Positions 16,660-25,395 of a stretch of 64,000 bases of DNA are shown here, one piece after another (the stretch's first letter is position 1; the number at the start of each line of letters is the position of its first letter). Made by a program: the position numbers and the translations under genes. The notes under the pieces are model-generated. The model was given only the letters and a program-made list of their open reading frames with translations. It did no database searches and was not told where the DNA came from. Source of the DNA: Streptomyces sp. TSRI0281 (lineage in GTDB: Bacteria > Actinomycetota > Actinomycetes > Streptomycetales > Streptomycetaceae); assembly GCF_001905125.1 (NCBI RefSeq), contig NZ_LWLE01000001.1, positions 399,418 to 463,417 of the forward strand. The letters are read 5' to 3'.

Positions 16660-17367
16660 TCACTTGTCCTTGTCGAGCGTGTAGGTGCGGTCCCCCGGGC
16701 GGATGGTGCCGTCGCTGCCGGGCGCGACGAGGGCGAGCCGCACGTGCTCCGCGAAGGACTCGGCGTAGGCCACACGCTGGGTGTCCAGCGTGTTCAGGGC
16801 GAAGGTGATCGGCACGGCCTCGGTGCTCTGGGTGCTCCGCTGGTCCCCGCGGGGCTCCAGAGCGGTCAGCTTGCCCACGTCCAGCACCTTGGCGTTGGAG
16901 ACGATGACCTTGGACTGGGAGACGTCGTCCTGGTCCTCACCGGCGAACGTGGCGTAGATGTTGACGGTGGCACCGGGCGTGATCTTGCCCGCGACACCGG
17001 TCGCCGCGTCGATCATGATGGCGATCTCCTGCTCACCGGCACGGAGTTCGGGCTTGCGGGCCATCATGTCCGACTGGAGCAGCGAGCCCTTGCGGAGCTG
17101 GGTGACGGCGATCTTCGATTCGACTTCCCGCAGGTTGGTCACGGCGTTCTCCGAGAGCCAGCGCTTGGGCATCTTGATCTTCTCGAACTGACCGTCGTTC
17201 AGGGCCGTATAGGGGGCCACGTCGGATTTCAGCTGATAGGCGGTCACCTCGGGGCCGACCTTCGAGTTGACGTCGCTGATCACCGAGAGCACGCCGGCGA
17301 AAGCACCGAAGGCACACAGGACCGACAGGAGCAGGAGTATCACGCCGCGGCGCTGGCGGGAGTTCAT
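16660..17367 (-). CDS. cpaB: CpaB/RcpC-like pilus assembly protein
   Basis: A 235-residue protein with an N-terminal membrane anchor (V-I-L-L-L-L-S-V-L-C-A-F-G-A-F) and a SAF domain beginning near residue 40, which includes the L-R-K-G-S-L-L-Q-S-D-M step and G-K-I-T-P-G-A-T-V-N-I-Y-A-T. CpaB proteins sit at the envelope and interact with the secretin in diderms. In this monoderm the SAF domain may bind peptidoglycan. ATG 17367 begins the pilus run; the 509-bp upstream gap carries tandem repeats. Confidence 0.88.
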   Translation of the reverse strand: MNSRQRRGVILLLLSVLCAFGAFAGVLSVISDVNSKVGPEVTAYQLKSDVAPYTALNDGQFEKIKMPKRWLSENAVTNLREVESKIAVTQLRKGSLLQSDMMARKPELRAGEQEIAIMIDAATGVAGKITPGATVNIYATFAGEDQDDVSQSKVIVSNAKVLDVGKLTALEPRGDQRSTQSTEAVPITFALNTLDTQRVAYAESFAEHVRLALVAPGSDGTIRPGDRTYTLDKDK

Positions 17368-17876
17368 GGGCCGGACAACCTCGTTCGAATCGGATGCGTG
17401 GGGCAGCGGACAGAGAGGGATGCGCGGAAAGCGGAAGGACGAGTGCGGACGCGAAGTGCGGTGTTGCAGGAGCACAACGCGCGTAGTGCGGTGATTCGGC
17501 GTACGAAGTGCGAGGTTCGCGGAGATGACGGTGAGCCGGGGGGACGGGCGGGTGCGGGAGCGGGAAGTGGAGCGGTGCGAGCCGGTCAGTGCTCACTGGT
17601 GCGGGTGGAGCTGGGTGAGCCGGAGGAGACTCGGTGAAGCGGGTGAGCCGGAGGAGGCTCGGTGGTACGGGGTGGTGCTCGGTGAGCCGGAGGAGGCTCG
17701 GTGGTACGGGGTGGTGCTCGGTGAGCCGGAGGAGGCTCGGCGGTACGGGGCGGTACGGGGCGGTGCTCGGTGGTGCGGGTGGTGCTCGGTCGTACGGGTC
17801 GTACTTGGTGGTGCGGGTACTACGCGTGGTTCAGGTGGTGCGGGTGAAGCTCAGTGGTGCGGGGTGACGGGCGGCG
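17368..17876. other. 509-bp leader region upstream of cpaB
   Basis: No gene is supported. The left part has AGTGCGG-type words near 17453, 17484 and 17506. The right part is the 39-bp repeat array. The promoter of the pilus run should lie here, since cpaB is its first gene. Confidence 0.55.
17614..17768. repeat. 39-bp tandem repeat array upstream of the pilus run
   Basis: Two exact 39-bp units (17642-17680 and 17681-17719, beginning GGTGAGCCGGAGGAGGCTCG) are flanked by a partial copy at 17614-17641 and an expanded 49-bp copy at 17720-17768. Degenerate GGTGGTGCGGGT/GTACGGGT words continue to about 17870. The unit contains the short inverted repeat GAGCC/GGCTC. Thirteen codons per unit keeps reading frames open across it, but no start or coding signature supports translation. 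Confidence 0.85.
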
Positions 17877-18761
17877 CTATGACACGGCCGGCACCTTCAC
17901 CTCGTGGGGCAGGACACCGGTGGAGTGTGTGCGGTTCTCCGAGGCGGCGAGCGGGGAGGAACAGAAGCCGCAACGATCGCCGATGAGTTCCATTTCGCAC
18001 CAGTGACACTTTTCCCTCCGTACGGAGGAGATCAGTTGATACAGGACGGAGATGTCCGGGAGGTAAGCCGCGAACTCCACCAGCTTTCCCGTACCCCACC
18101 AGCGGGAGGATTCGCTGGGAAGGCTCGCGTCATGAATGGCCTGGACCTTCCAGGCGGGTGCCAGGGTCTCCTGGACCCAGTCCGACTGCGACTGCCCCTT
18201 GGCCACCAAAAGATGCGTACCGAATTCCGGTCCGGCCAGAGGTTCCGCCTGCGGCCCGACCTTGATGAGCTGGGACTCGGGCCCTGCGAGCGCGGCGAAC
18301 TGCGAGCCGGGCACCCAGGACTTCGCGTGGCTCTTCAGGCTGACGGGGAACCGGTCCAGCTTGGCCACCGAGTGCAGCAGCGCACCCGCGTAGATGTAGT
18401 GCGACAGCAGCCGGGCGGCGGAGGCGACCACCCCGGGACTGAGGTCGCTCACGGACAGCTGGCGCAACTGGCGTACCAGTACGGCGACTCCGAGCGGCGG
18501 CAGGTCCACCTTGACCAGCGCGATCCGGTCGCTCTCCAGGATCGAACGGATGCCGTGCAGCCGTCGTTCATGGGCGGGTTGGATGCTGGACGGATACAAC
18601 ACGATCACATACCCGTGCTGTTCGAGCAGCAGATGCGTGTCACCGATCGCGAGCTCCATGGTCTGGGCCTCGGGGGCCTGGAGCAGCGCCGCGGTCGGTG
18701 TCTGCTGATCGGTGGGCGGCAGCACCAGATCTGCGCTTGTCACTGCTATTGCGGTCGGCAC
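17877..18761 (-). CDS. Hypothetical protein with C-terminal zinc ribbon, 294 aa
   Basis: No family name is recognised. Residues 1-240 look like a soluble alpha/beta domain with two or more helical stretches. The C-terminus has a four-cysteine zinc-ribbon pattern, C-H-W-C then nine residues then C-G-F-C, near residues 257-270. GTG 18761 follows GGGGAAGAGC. It runs in the same direction as cpaB but is separated from it by the repeat region, so it may have its own transcript. It could be a regulator or adaptor of the pilus locus. That is inference from position only. Confidence 0.7.
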   Translation of the reverse strand: MPTAIAVTSADLVLPPTDQQTPTAALLQAPEAQTMELAIGDTHLLLEQHGYVIVLYPSSIQPAHERRLHGIRSILESDRIALVKVDLPPLGVAVLVRQLRQLSVSDLSPGVVASAARLLSHYIYAGALLHSVAKLDRFPVSLKSHAKSWVPGSQFAALAGPESQLIKVGPQAEPLAGPEFGTHLLVAKGQSQSDWVQETLAPAWKVQAIHDASLPSESSRWWGTGKLVEFAAYLPDISVLYQLISSVRREKCHWCEMELIGDRCGFCSSPLAASENRTHSTGVLPHEVKVPAVS

Positions 18762-19393
18762 GCTCTTCCCCGTTCAGCTCCGGCCGTCGTGGTGTCGTCG
18801 GCCGCAATCGCTCCTGCCCGGTGCTCCTGCTCCAGCACTTTAGCCACGTCTTACCAGGCAGAGAACACTTATCGGGGACCGATACGACAACATACGAACA
18901 CCGCCCGACCGACGCCCAGGTACTAAATAGGACGAAATCGAGACTGGTTAACTCCTGTACCACTGCGGAGGGTTACGGCAGCGGCCTGCAGTCGACGGCC
19001 CGTCACTTCATCGGCGCACGTCAGGACGGCCCCGGGGGTCGTTCCGGTTCATTTCGACTGCGCAGGTTCGTCACGGTCCGAAGATCTCGCGCGAAGTCAC
19101 CCGCGAGGGGACAACAGGGTGGCCACAGCGACATCTTCGCGTAAAGAAATGGCGGTCCGGGGGCCGCACGAAGGACCCCTCGAAGGGGTTGTCGAACACC
19201 CGTCGGAGGTACCCATCACTGCCAGAGGTCTTGACAACTTGATTGGTCTGGACCAGTTTATCGGCCAGCGGTGGCCACCGTTCCTCGGCTCCACATTCCC
19301 CGTACACCCCCTGTACGTCCCGCACCCCCGCACGGCACCCGCCGGCCCCCACCGGCACCCCCCGCATATCCCCGACTCCCCCCGGAGGCAGCA
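18762..19393. other. 632-bp divergent gap between zinc-ribbon gene and chitinase
   Basis: Contains an AT-richer patch at about 18860-18965 that probably holds the leftward promoter, and the chitinase promoter and operator at 19231-19260. Short frames here lack coding character. No RNA gene was recognised. Confidence 0.5.
19231..19260 (+). promoter_or_regulatory. Chitinase promoter with DasR-like operator
   Basis: TTGACA at 19231-19236 is a consensus -35; a weak -10 (AGTTTA) follows at 19255-19260. The palindrome ATTGGTCTGGACCAGT (19242-19257) lies in the spacer and matches the known DasR site ACTGGTCTAGACCAGT at 14 of 16 positions. DasR represses chitinase genes until aminosugar phosphates release it. 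Overlap with the promoter is consistent with repression. Confidence 0.85.
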
Positions 19394-21121
19394 GTGGAAC
19401 GCTCCGTAGGCAGCAGGCGCAGAAGGCGTCACACCCGGCCCGTACTCGGCGGCGCCATGGCCGTCGTCGCGGCCGGGGCCCTGACCGTCACCGGACTCGT
19501 CAGCAGCGCCCAGGCGGCCGACGTCAACGTCGCCAAGAACGCAGGATTCGAGTCCGGGCTCGCCAACTGGACCTGTAGCGGAGGAACCGGCACCACCGTC
19601 TCCTCCCCCGTGCACGGCGGTACGTCCGCGCTCAAGGCCACCCCGGCCGGCCAGGACAACGCCAAGTGCTCCCAGACGGTGGCCGTCAAGCCCAACTCCA
19701 CGTACACGCTCAGCTCCTGGGTCCAGGGCGGATACGCCTACCTCGGCGCCGGCGGCACCGGCACGACGGACGTCTCCACCTGGTCGCCAGGCTCCACCGG
19801 CTGGACCCAGCTCTCCACCAGCTTCAAGACCGGCGCCTCCACCACCTCGGTGACCGTCTACACCCACGGCTGGTACGGGCAGGCTTCCTACCTCGTCGAC
19901 GACATCTCGGTGACCGGCCCCGACGGGGGCGGCGGCACCGACCCCGGCCCGTCGATCCCCGCCTCGCCCGCCGGTCTCGCCGCGGGCACGGCGACGTCCT
20001 CCTCGGTGGCCCTCTCCTGGAACGCCGTCTCCGGCGCCACCGGGTACACCGTGTACAAGGACGGCGCGAAGGCCACCACGTCCACCGGGGCCTCGGCGAC
20101 CCTCACCGGCCTGGCCGCCGACACGGCGTACCAGTTCTCGGTGAGCGCCACCAACGCCGCCGGTGAGTCGGTCAAGTCCGCCGCGATCAGCGCCCGTACG
20201 GCGAAGGAGAACACGGGGCCCGGCCCGGTGACCTCGGTGCCCAAGCACGCGGTGACCGGCTACTGGCAGAACTTCAACAACGGCGCCACCGTCCAGAAGC
20301 TCAGCGACGTCCCCGCCAACTACGACATCATCGCGGTCTCCTTCGCGGATGCCACGACGACGCCGGGCGCTGTCACCTTCAACCTGGACTCCGCCGGACT
20401 GAACGGCTACACGGTCGCCCAGTTCAAGGCCGACATCAAGGCCAAGCAGGCCGCCGGGAAGAACGTCATCATCTCGGTCGGCGGCGAGAAGGGCTCCGTC
20501 GCGGTCAACAGCGACGCCTCCGCCACGGCCTTCGCGAACTCGGTCTACGCGCTCATCCAGGAGTACGGCTTCAACGGGGTCGACATCGACCTGGAGAACG
20601 GCCTCAACTCCACGTACATGACGAAGGCGCTGCGCTCGCTGTCCTCGAAGGCGGGCTCCGGCCTCGTCATCACGATGGCGCCGCAGACCATCGACATGCA
20701 GTCGACGTCCGGTGAGTACTTCAAGACGGCGCTCAACATCAAGGACATCCTGACCGTCGTCAACATGCAGTACTACAACAGCGGTTCGATGCTGGGCTGC
20801 GACGGCAAGGTCTACTCGCAGGGCTCGGTGGACTTCCTCACCGCGCTCGCCTGCATCCAGCTGGAGGGCGGCCTCGACGCCTCGCAGGTCGGCCTCGGTG
20901 TCCCCGCCTCCACCCGGGGCGCGGGCAGCGGCTACGTCGCCCCGTCCGTCGTGAACGCGGCCCTGGACTGCCTGACCAAGGGCACCGGCTGCGGCTCCTT
21001 CAAGCCGGCCAAGACCTACCCGGCACTGCGCGGCGCGATGACCTGGTCCACGAACTGGGACGCCACGGCGGGCAACGCCTGGTCCAACGCGGTCGGCCCG
21101 CACGTCCACGGCCTGCCGTAA
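19394..21121 (+). CDS. Secreted GH18 chitinase with CBM and FnIII domains
   Basis: A 575-residue exo-enzyme that hydrolyses chitin. It has a twin-arginine-like basic start (RRRRRH), a hydrophobic core and an A-Q-A-A cleavage region near 40. A carbohydrate-binding module spans about 45-175 (N-A-G-F-E-S-G-L-A-N-W), followed by a Gly/Pro linker, a fibronectin type III domain at about 193-272, and a GH18 catalytic domain from about 285. The SxGG strand (I-I-S-V-G-G) and the active-site strand N-G-V-D-I-D-L-E are present; the first Asp of DxxDxDxE is Asn here, but the catalytic Glu is kept. GTG 19394 follows GGAGG. It is expressed from the DasR-controlled promoter. Confidence 0.93.
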   Translation: MERSVGSRRRRRHTRPVLGGAMAVVAAGALTVTGLVSSAQAADVNVAKNAGFESGLANWTCSGGTGTTVSSPVHGGTSALKATPAGQDNAKCSQTVAVKPNSTYTLSSWVQGGYAYLGAGGTGTTDVSTWSPGSTGWTQLSTSFKTGASTTSVTVYTHGWYGQASYLVDDISVTGPDGGGGTDPGPSIPASPAGLAAGTATSSSVALSWNAVSGATGYTVYKDGAKATTSTGASATLTGLAADTAYQFSVSATNAAGESVKSAAISARTAKENTGPGPVTSVPKHAVTGYWQNFNNGATVQKLSDVPANYDIIAVSFADATTTPGAVTFNLDSAGLNGYTVAQFKADIKAKQAAGKNVIISVGGEKGSVAVNSDASATAFANSVYALIQEYGFNGVDIDLENGLNSTYMTKALRSLSSKAGSGLVITMAPQTIDMQSTSGEYFKTALNIKDILTVVNMQYYNSGSMLGCDGKVYSQGSVDFLTALACIQLEGGLDASQVGLGVPASTRGAGSGYVAPSVVNAALDCLTKGTGCGSFKPAKTYPALRGAMTWSTNWDATAGNAWSNAVGPHVHGLP

Positions 21122-21169
21122 CCCCCGGACTCCGCGAGGTCGTCCCGACTCCCCGAGGTCATCCCTGAC

Positions 21170-21203
21170 CAGCAGCGCCGCCGCTCCCCCGGCGGCGCTG
21201 CTG
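21170..21203 (+). terminator. Chitinase terminator hairpin
   Basis: Perfect 13-bp stem (21170-21182 with 21191-21203) and 8-nt C-rich loop, 49 bp after the chitinase stop. Confidence 0.75.
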
Positions 21204-21209
21204 CATGTT

Positions 21210-21360
21210 CCGGGCCGGGCGTTCCGGGGGCGGGCCGAGCGTTTCCGGGTGGGACCGGCCGCTTCCGGGCCGAGCGATCCCGGGCCGAGCGTTTCCGGGC
21301 CGGACGTCCGGCCGGTCCGAACACGAGCCCGTTCCGGCCCGGCCCGGCCCGGTCCGGACG
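21210..21360. repeat. Short GGGCCGAGCG-type imperfect repeats
   Basis: The word TTCCGGGCCG or CCGGGCCGAGCG recurs at least five times with 16-20 bp spacing between the chitinase terminator and the GntP gene. It is low-complexity GC-rich sequence with no coding support. Confidence 0.5.
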
Positions 21361-21367
21361 AGAGGCC

Positions 21368-22843
21368 CTAGATCACCAGGCTGAGCAGCGCCGCGACCGC
21401 GAAGCCCGCCACCGACAGGACCGTCTCCAGGACCGTCCAGGACTTCAGGGTGTCGCGCTCGGAGATGCCGAAGTACTTGGCGACCATCCAGAAGCCGCCG
21501 TCGTTGACGTGCGAGGCGAAGATCGAGCCGGCGGAGATCGCCATGATGATGAGCGCGAGGTGGGCCTGGGACATGTCCTGGCCCTCGACCAGCGGGACGA
21601 CGATGCCCGCCGTGGTGACGATCGCGACCGTCGCCGAACCCTGGGCGACGCGCAGCGCCACGGAGATCAGCCAGGCGAGCAGGATGACCGGCAGGCCGAC
21701 GTCGTTGAAGGTGTCGGCGAGGGCGTCCGCGATGCCGCTGCCCTTGAGGACGGCGCCGAAGATGCCGCCCGCACCGACGACGAGCAGGATGTTGCCGACC
21801 GGCTTGAGCGAGGACGTGGAGACCGATTCCAGGGACTTGCGGGACCAGCCGCGCCGGATGCCCAGCAGGTAGTACGCCAGGAGCAGCGCGATCGTCAGGG
21901 CGACGAAGGGGTTGCCGAAGAACTCGATGACCGAGCGGAGCGTGGAGGGGTCCAGGGCGATGGAGGAGAACGTCGCGGCGAGGATCAGGATCAGCGGGGT
22001 ACCGATGATCGCGAGGACCGTGCCGAGCGCGACGGGCTGCTCGCGCGGGGTGGCCCCGGCGGCCCGCTGCTCGGCGGCGACGGCCGCCTTGGCCTCCTCG
22101 GCGGCCTCGACCATGTCCTGCGGGACCGCGACGAAGATCCGCTTGCCGATCCAGGCGGCGTAGCCCCACGCGGCGAGCACGGACGGGATGCCGACGACGG
22201 CGCCCATCAGGATGACCCAGCCCAGGGAGACGTTGAAGAGACCGGCGGCGGCCACCGGGCCGGGGTGCGGCGGCAGGAACGCGTGGGTCATCGACAGTCC
22301 GGCGAGCAGCGGCATCGCGTACAGCAGGATCGATTTGCCGGAGCGCTTGGCGGCGGCGTACACGATCGGCGCCAGCACGAAGATGCCGACGTCGAAGAAG
22401 ACCGGGATACCGAAGATGAGGCCGGTGAGGCCCATGGCGAGCGGGGCCCGCTTCTCGCCGAAGAGGTTCAGCAGGCGGGTGCTCAGCACCTCTGCCCCGC
22501 CGGAGACTTCGAGGATCGCGCCGAGCATCGTACCGAGTCCGATGATGATCGCGACATGGCCGAGGATGCCGCCCATGCCCGATTCGATGACCGAGACGGC
22601 GGCGGATTTCTGGACGGTGCCGAAGAGTTCGGTGACGGAGAGACCGGCACCCAGGCCGACGGCTATGGAGACGGCGAGCAGCGCGACGAACGGCTGGAGC
22701 CGGGCCTTGATGATCAGGAAGAGGAGGAGGGCGATGCCGAGGGCGGCGACGGTCAGCAGACCGGCGGTGCCGTCGATCAGGAGGAGCAGTCCACCGGTGT
22801 GGGGTGGTGTCTCGACCGGCGGTGGGGTGGCGGCGAGCAGCAT
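21368..22843 (-). CDS. Gluconate:H+ symporter, GntP family
   Basis: A 491-residue permease with about 12-14 membrane helices over its whole length and family motifs such as G-L-G-T-M-L-G-A-I-L-E-V-S-G-G-A-E, F-F-D-V-G-I-F-V-L-A-P and M-T-H-A-F-L-P-P-H-P-G-P. GntP carriers import gluconate and related sugar acids with protons. ATG 22843 follows CGGAG; an upstream in-frame start at 22894 is less likely because it would add a non-hydrophobic tail. It is last in the kinase-iclR-ridA-gntP run, so its substrate may feed the kinase. Confidence 0.92.
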   Translation of the reverse strand: MLLAATPPPVETPPHTGGLLLLIDGTAGLLTVAALGIALLLFLIIKARLQPFVALLAVSIAVGLGAGLSVTELFGTVQKSAAVSVIESGMGGILGHVAIIIGLGTMLGAILEVSGGAEVLSTRLLNLFGEKRAPLAMGLTGLIFGIPVFFDVGIFVLAPIVYAAAKRSGKSILLYAMPLLAGLSMTHAFLPPHPGPVAAAGLFNVSLGWVILMGAVVGIPSVLAAWGYAAWIGKRIFVAVPQDMVEAAEEAKAAVAAEQRAAGATPREQPVALGTVLAIIGTPLILILAATFSSIALDPSTLRSVIEFFGNPFVALTIALLLAYYLLGIRRGWSRKSLESVSTSSLKPVGNILLVVGAGGIFGAVLKGSGIADALADTFNDVGLPVILLAWLISVALRVAQGSATVAIVTTAGIVVPLVEGQDMSQAHLALIIMAISAGSIFASHVNDGGFWMVAKYFGISERDTLKSWTVLETVLSVAGFAVAALLSLVI

Positions 22844-22964
22844 GGCGACTCCGTGGGAGCGAGGGGGGGTTCGGGGCAGGGGGGAGCGCGGCACGGCGCC
22901 ACCGCGGTGCGGGGCGCCGTGCCGGGCGGCGTGCTGGAGCGGTACTGCGGGTGGGGCAAGTCGA

Positions 22965-23375
22965 TCAGCCGAGGACCGCGAGGGCGTCGATCTCGATGAG
23001 CAGGCCCTTGGGGAGGCCGACGTAGACCGTCGTACGGGCCGAGGCGGGCGCCTTGAGGCCCTGCTCCTCGAAGTACGCGTTGTAGATCTCGTTCATCTCG
23101 GCGAAGTGGGCGACGTCCGTGAGGTACACGCGCGTCATCATCACGTCGTCCCAGGTGGCGCCGCCCTCTTCGAGGATGGCCTTGACGTTGGCGAAGGTCT
23201 GGAGGGTCTGCTCGCGCAGCGTCGGACCGACCACCGTGGCGGGCTTGCCCTCCTCGGCGGGCAGGAAGCCGACCTGGCCGGCGACCTGGAGGATGTTGCC
23301 CTTCTTCACGCCGTGCGAGAACTTCGCGGGCGGGGCGGCGTGGGTGCTGGGCGTGAGGGAGATCTTCTCGGTCAT
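22965..23375 (-). CDS. RidA family deaminase
   Basis: A 136-residue RidA/YjgF/UK114 protein that hydrolyses reactive enamine/imine intermediates formed by PLP enzymes. It has the conserved pattern A-G-Q-V-G-F, N-V-K-A-I-L-E-E-G-G-A-T-W-D-D-V, the Y-L-T-D stretch, and R-T-T-V-Y-V-G-L-P with the key arginine, then I-E-I-D-A-L-A. Its presence beside a D-amino-acid PLP lyase fits, because such enzymes release 2-aminoacrylate-type products. ATG 23375 is 6 bp after the iclR stop. Confidence 0.93.
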   Translation of the reverse strand: MTEKISLTPSTHAAPPAKFSHGVKKGNILQVAGQVGFLPAEEGKPATVVGPTLREQTLQTFANVKAILEEGGATWDDVMMTRVYLTDVAHFAEMNEIYNAYFEEQGLKAPASARTTVYVGLPKGLLIEIDALAVLG

Positions 23376-23381
23376 GACTGA

Positions 23382-24140
23382 TCAGGCTTTCTTGTGTGGG
23401 GTGGTGCCGGAGTACTCCCGGCTGATGGCGTCGGCGGTGCGGCGCACCAGCGGGAGCAGGGTGAGGAGTTCCTCGGCCGTGACGACCACATTGGGCGCCG
23501 ACACGGACATCGCCGCGACGACCCGGCCGTCCGCGCCGCGGATCGGAGCGCCGATGCAGTTGATGGACTCCTCGTGGCCACCGAGGTCGGTGGCCCAGCC
23601 CTGTTCGCGGACGACGGCGAGCTCCTTGAGGAACGCACCGGCGTGGGGGACGGAACGGGACGTGTACATGGGGTAGTCGAGCGTCTCGGCGATCGCGCGC
23701 CGCTCGGGCTCGGTCAGGTCGGCGAGCAGCAGCTTGGCGACGGCCGCGACGGTGATCGCGACGGGCTTGCCGATCCGTGAGTACATCCGGACCGGGTAGC
23801 GGCTCTCGACCTTGTCGATGTAGAGGACCTCGTGTTCCTCGTACACCGCGAGATGGACGGTGTGCCCGCACCGGTCGTTGAGGTCGACGAGGTGGGGGTG
23901 GGCGATCTCCCGTACGTCGAGGTTCTCGACGGCTTCCTGGGCGAGCGCGAAGAGCCGGGCGCCGAGGCGGTAGCGCTGGTCCTGCTGGCGGTAGACGAGC
24001 CCGTGCTCGTGGAGCGTACGGAGCAGGCGCAGCGCCGTGGACTTGTGGACGCCGAGCCGCTCGGCGACCTGGCCGAGGTCGGCGGGGCCCTGGGCGAGCA
24101 GCGGCAGGATGCTCAGCGCCCGGTCGACGGTCTGGCTCAT
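23382..24140 (-). CDS. IclR family transcriptional regulator
   Basis: A 252-residue regulator. A winged helix-turn-helix spans residues 1-65 (R-L-G-V-H-K-S-T-A-L-R-L-L), and the IclR effector domain covers about 78-245 with D-L-G-G-H-E-E-S-I-N-C-I-G-A-P-I-R and V-A-A-M-S-V-S-A-P. ATG 24140 overlaps the kinase stop (ATGA) and follows AGGAGG. It probably controls both arms of the divergent cluster through the palindrome at 25358. The inducer is likely a D-amino acid or a sugar-acid product. Confidence 0.92.
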   Translation of the reverse strand: MSQTVDRALSILPLLAQGPADLGQVAERLGVHKSTALRLLRTLHEHGLVYRQQDQRYRLGARLFALAQEAVENLDVREIAHPHLVDLNDRCGHTVHLAVYEEHEVLYIDKVESRYPVRMYSRIGKPVAITVAAVAKLLLADLTEPERRAIAETLDYPMYTSRSVPHAGAFLKELAVVREQGWATDLGGHEESINCIGAPIRGADGRVVAAMSVSAPNVVVTAEELLTLLPLVRRTADAISREYSGTTPHKKA

Positions 24141-25303
24141 GTCGTACGTACCTCCTGATCGTCCCCCGTCCACCCGGGGCCGAGACGAAGTCTCCCCCAG
24201 GCGTCGTCGTCGAGGGCGGCGAGGCGGTCGGCGCGGTCGCGGGGCGGCGGGTCGGTGAGGTCCCCGGGGACGGTGAGGACGGCGGCGGCCATCAGGTGGC
24301 CGTGCCGGACGCGGTCGCGCACGGGCAGGTCGCGCAGGGTCGCGGAGAGGAATCCGGCGGCGAAGGCGTCACCGGCCCCGACGGGGGCGACGACATCGAC
24401 GCGGAGGGCGGGGACGTCGGTGACGGTGTCCGTCCGCTCTCCGGCGTTGGCCGCCCTGACCGTGTCGGCCGCGTCGGCTGTGTCGGCCGGGGTGCCGGGT
24501 CCGGAGAAGGGTCCCGAGAAGACCGTCGCCCCGTCCGCGCCGCGCTTGATCACCAGTACCGCCGGTTCCGGCAGGGCCGCGCGGATGGCCTCGGCGCCCT
24601 TCAGCCCCCAGGCCTCCTCCGCCTCGTCCTCCCCGACGAAGACCAGGTCGGAGCGCCGGGCGAGGTCGAGCAGGACGCCCGGCCCGGCCTCGCTGCCCCG
24701 CCACAGACCCGGTCGGTGGTTCACGTCGAAGGAGATCAGCGGGCGGTCGGGCCGGGGTGCGGTCAGATCGTGGAGCAGGGCCAGGCAGTCCGCCGAGAGC
24801 GCCGCCGTGATGCCGGACAGATGCAGGACGCGGCCCGCGAACAGCTTCTCGTACGGGACGTTGTGCGGGGACATCGCGGAGGCGGCGGAACCGGCCCGGT
24901 AGTACGCCACTTCGTGGGTGTCGGTGGCCCGGTCCGTGGCCGTGCGGAAGTAGATGCCGGTGGGGCGGTCCGGGTCGCGGCGGACGGCGGAGGTGTCGAC
25001 CCCGTACGCGGCGATGGCGCCGACGAGATGGTCGCCGAAGCCGTCGGCGCCGACCCGGCCGACCCAGGCCGCCCGGTGTCCGGCGGCGGCGAGCGCGCAG
25101 GCGACGTTGGACTCGGCGCCGCCGATCCCGCGGCCGAAGGAGGGGACATCGGCGAGGCGGCCGGGCCGGGAGGGCAGGAACGTCACCATGGACTCGCCCA
25201 GACACACGACCTCGGTGGTCGTGGCGGCGCTGGGCGTCCCTGCTGCGGGTCCGGGCACTCTGGGCTCCTCGCTGATCGGGCGTGCGGCGCCGGTTCTCAC
25301 CAT
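24137..25303 (-). CDS. PfkB family sugar kinase (2-keto-3-deoxygluconate kinase-like)
   Basis: A 388-residue ribokinase-fold kinase. The N-terminal region has C-L-G-E-S-M-V-T-F and the substrate loop G-G-A-E-S-N-V-A. The middle has D-V-N-H-R-P-G-L-W, typical of KDG kinases, and the C-terminal signature P-V-G-A-G-D-A-F-A-A-G-F carries the catalytic Asp. The protein has an alanine/threonine-rich insert (P-A-D-T-A-D-A-A-D-T) that is unusual. ATG 25303 is chosen over 25336 because a promoter-like TTGCGC/TAACAT pair (minus strand, 25347-25352 and 25323-25328) would start transcription between them. It is the first gene of the leftward arm. Confidence 0.88.
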   Translation of the reverse strand: MVRTGAARPISEEPRVPGPAAGTPSAATTTEVVCLGESMVTFLPSRPGRLADVPSFGRGIGGAESNVACALAAAGHRAAWVGRVGADGFGDHLVGAIAAYGVDTSAVRRDPDRPTGIYFRTATDRATDTHEVAYYRAGSAASAMSPHNVPYEKLFAGRVLHLSGITAALSADCLALLHDLTAPRPDRPLISFDVNHRPGLWRGSEAGPGVLLDLARRSDLVFVGEDEAEEAWGLKGAEAIRAALPEPAVLVIKRGADGATVFSGPFSGPGTPADTADAADTVRAANAGERTDTVTDVPALRVDVVAPVGAGDAFAAGFLSATLRDLPVRDRVRHGHLMAAAVLTVPGDLTDPPPRDRADRLAALDDDAWGRLRLGPGWTGDDQEVRTT

Positions 25304-25357
25304 TGACCCGGCATCGGCTCGGATGTTAGACAGCATTGAGCGATATGCGCAATGGGT

Positions 25358-25374
25358 GTTGCATATGGTGCAAC
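25358..25374. promoter_or_regulatory. Probable IclR operator in divergent promoter
   Basis: GTTGCA-TATGG-TGCAAC is a perfect 6-bp inverted repeat. An overlapping pair, ATATGC (25343-25348) and GCATAT (25361-25366), extends the dyad. It covers the region between the divergent kinase and PLP-enzyme starts, where an IclR dimer or tetramer would repress both. The assignment to this IclR is by position. Confidence 0.65.
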
Positions 25375-25395
25375 GAACACTTCGAGGAGTCTCCC

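Noticed and set aside
17614..17870. CRISPR array
   Set aside because: The repeats are directly tandem without unique spacers, and no cas genes are present.
17525..17986. Possible repeat protein (E-P-E-E-A-R-W-Y-G-V-V units) in the cpaB upstream gap
   Set aside because: The open frame results from a 39-bp (13-codon) DNA repeat. There is no ribosome binding site, no domain, and it overlaps the end of the 17877-18761 gene.
19119..19409. Small rightward protein upstream of the chitinase
   Set aside because: It runs through the chitinase promoter and DasR site and ends in a Pro/His-rich shadow sequence.
24255..25306. Rightward frames opposite the sugar kinase
   Set aside because: They are shadows of the kinase; no domains and atypical amino-acid composition.
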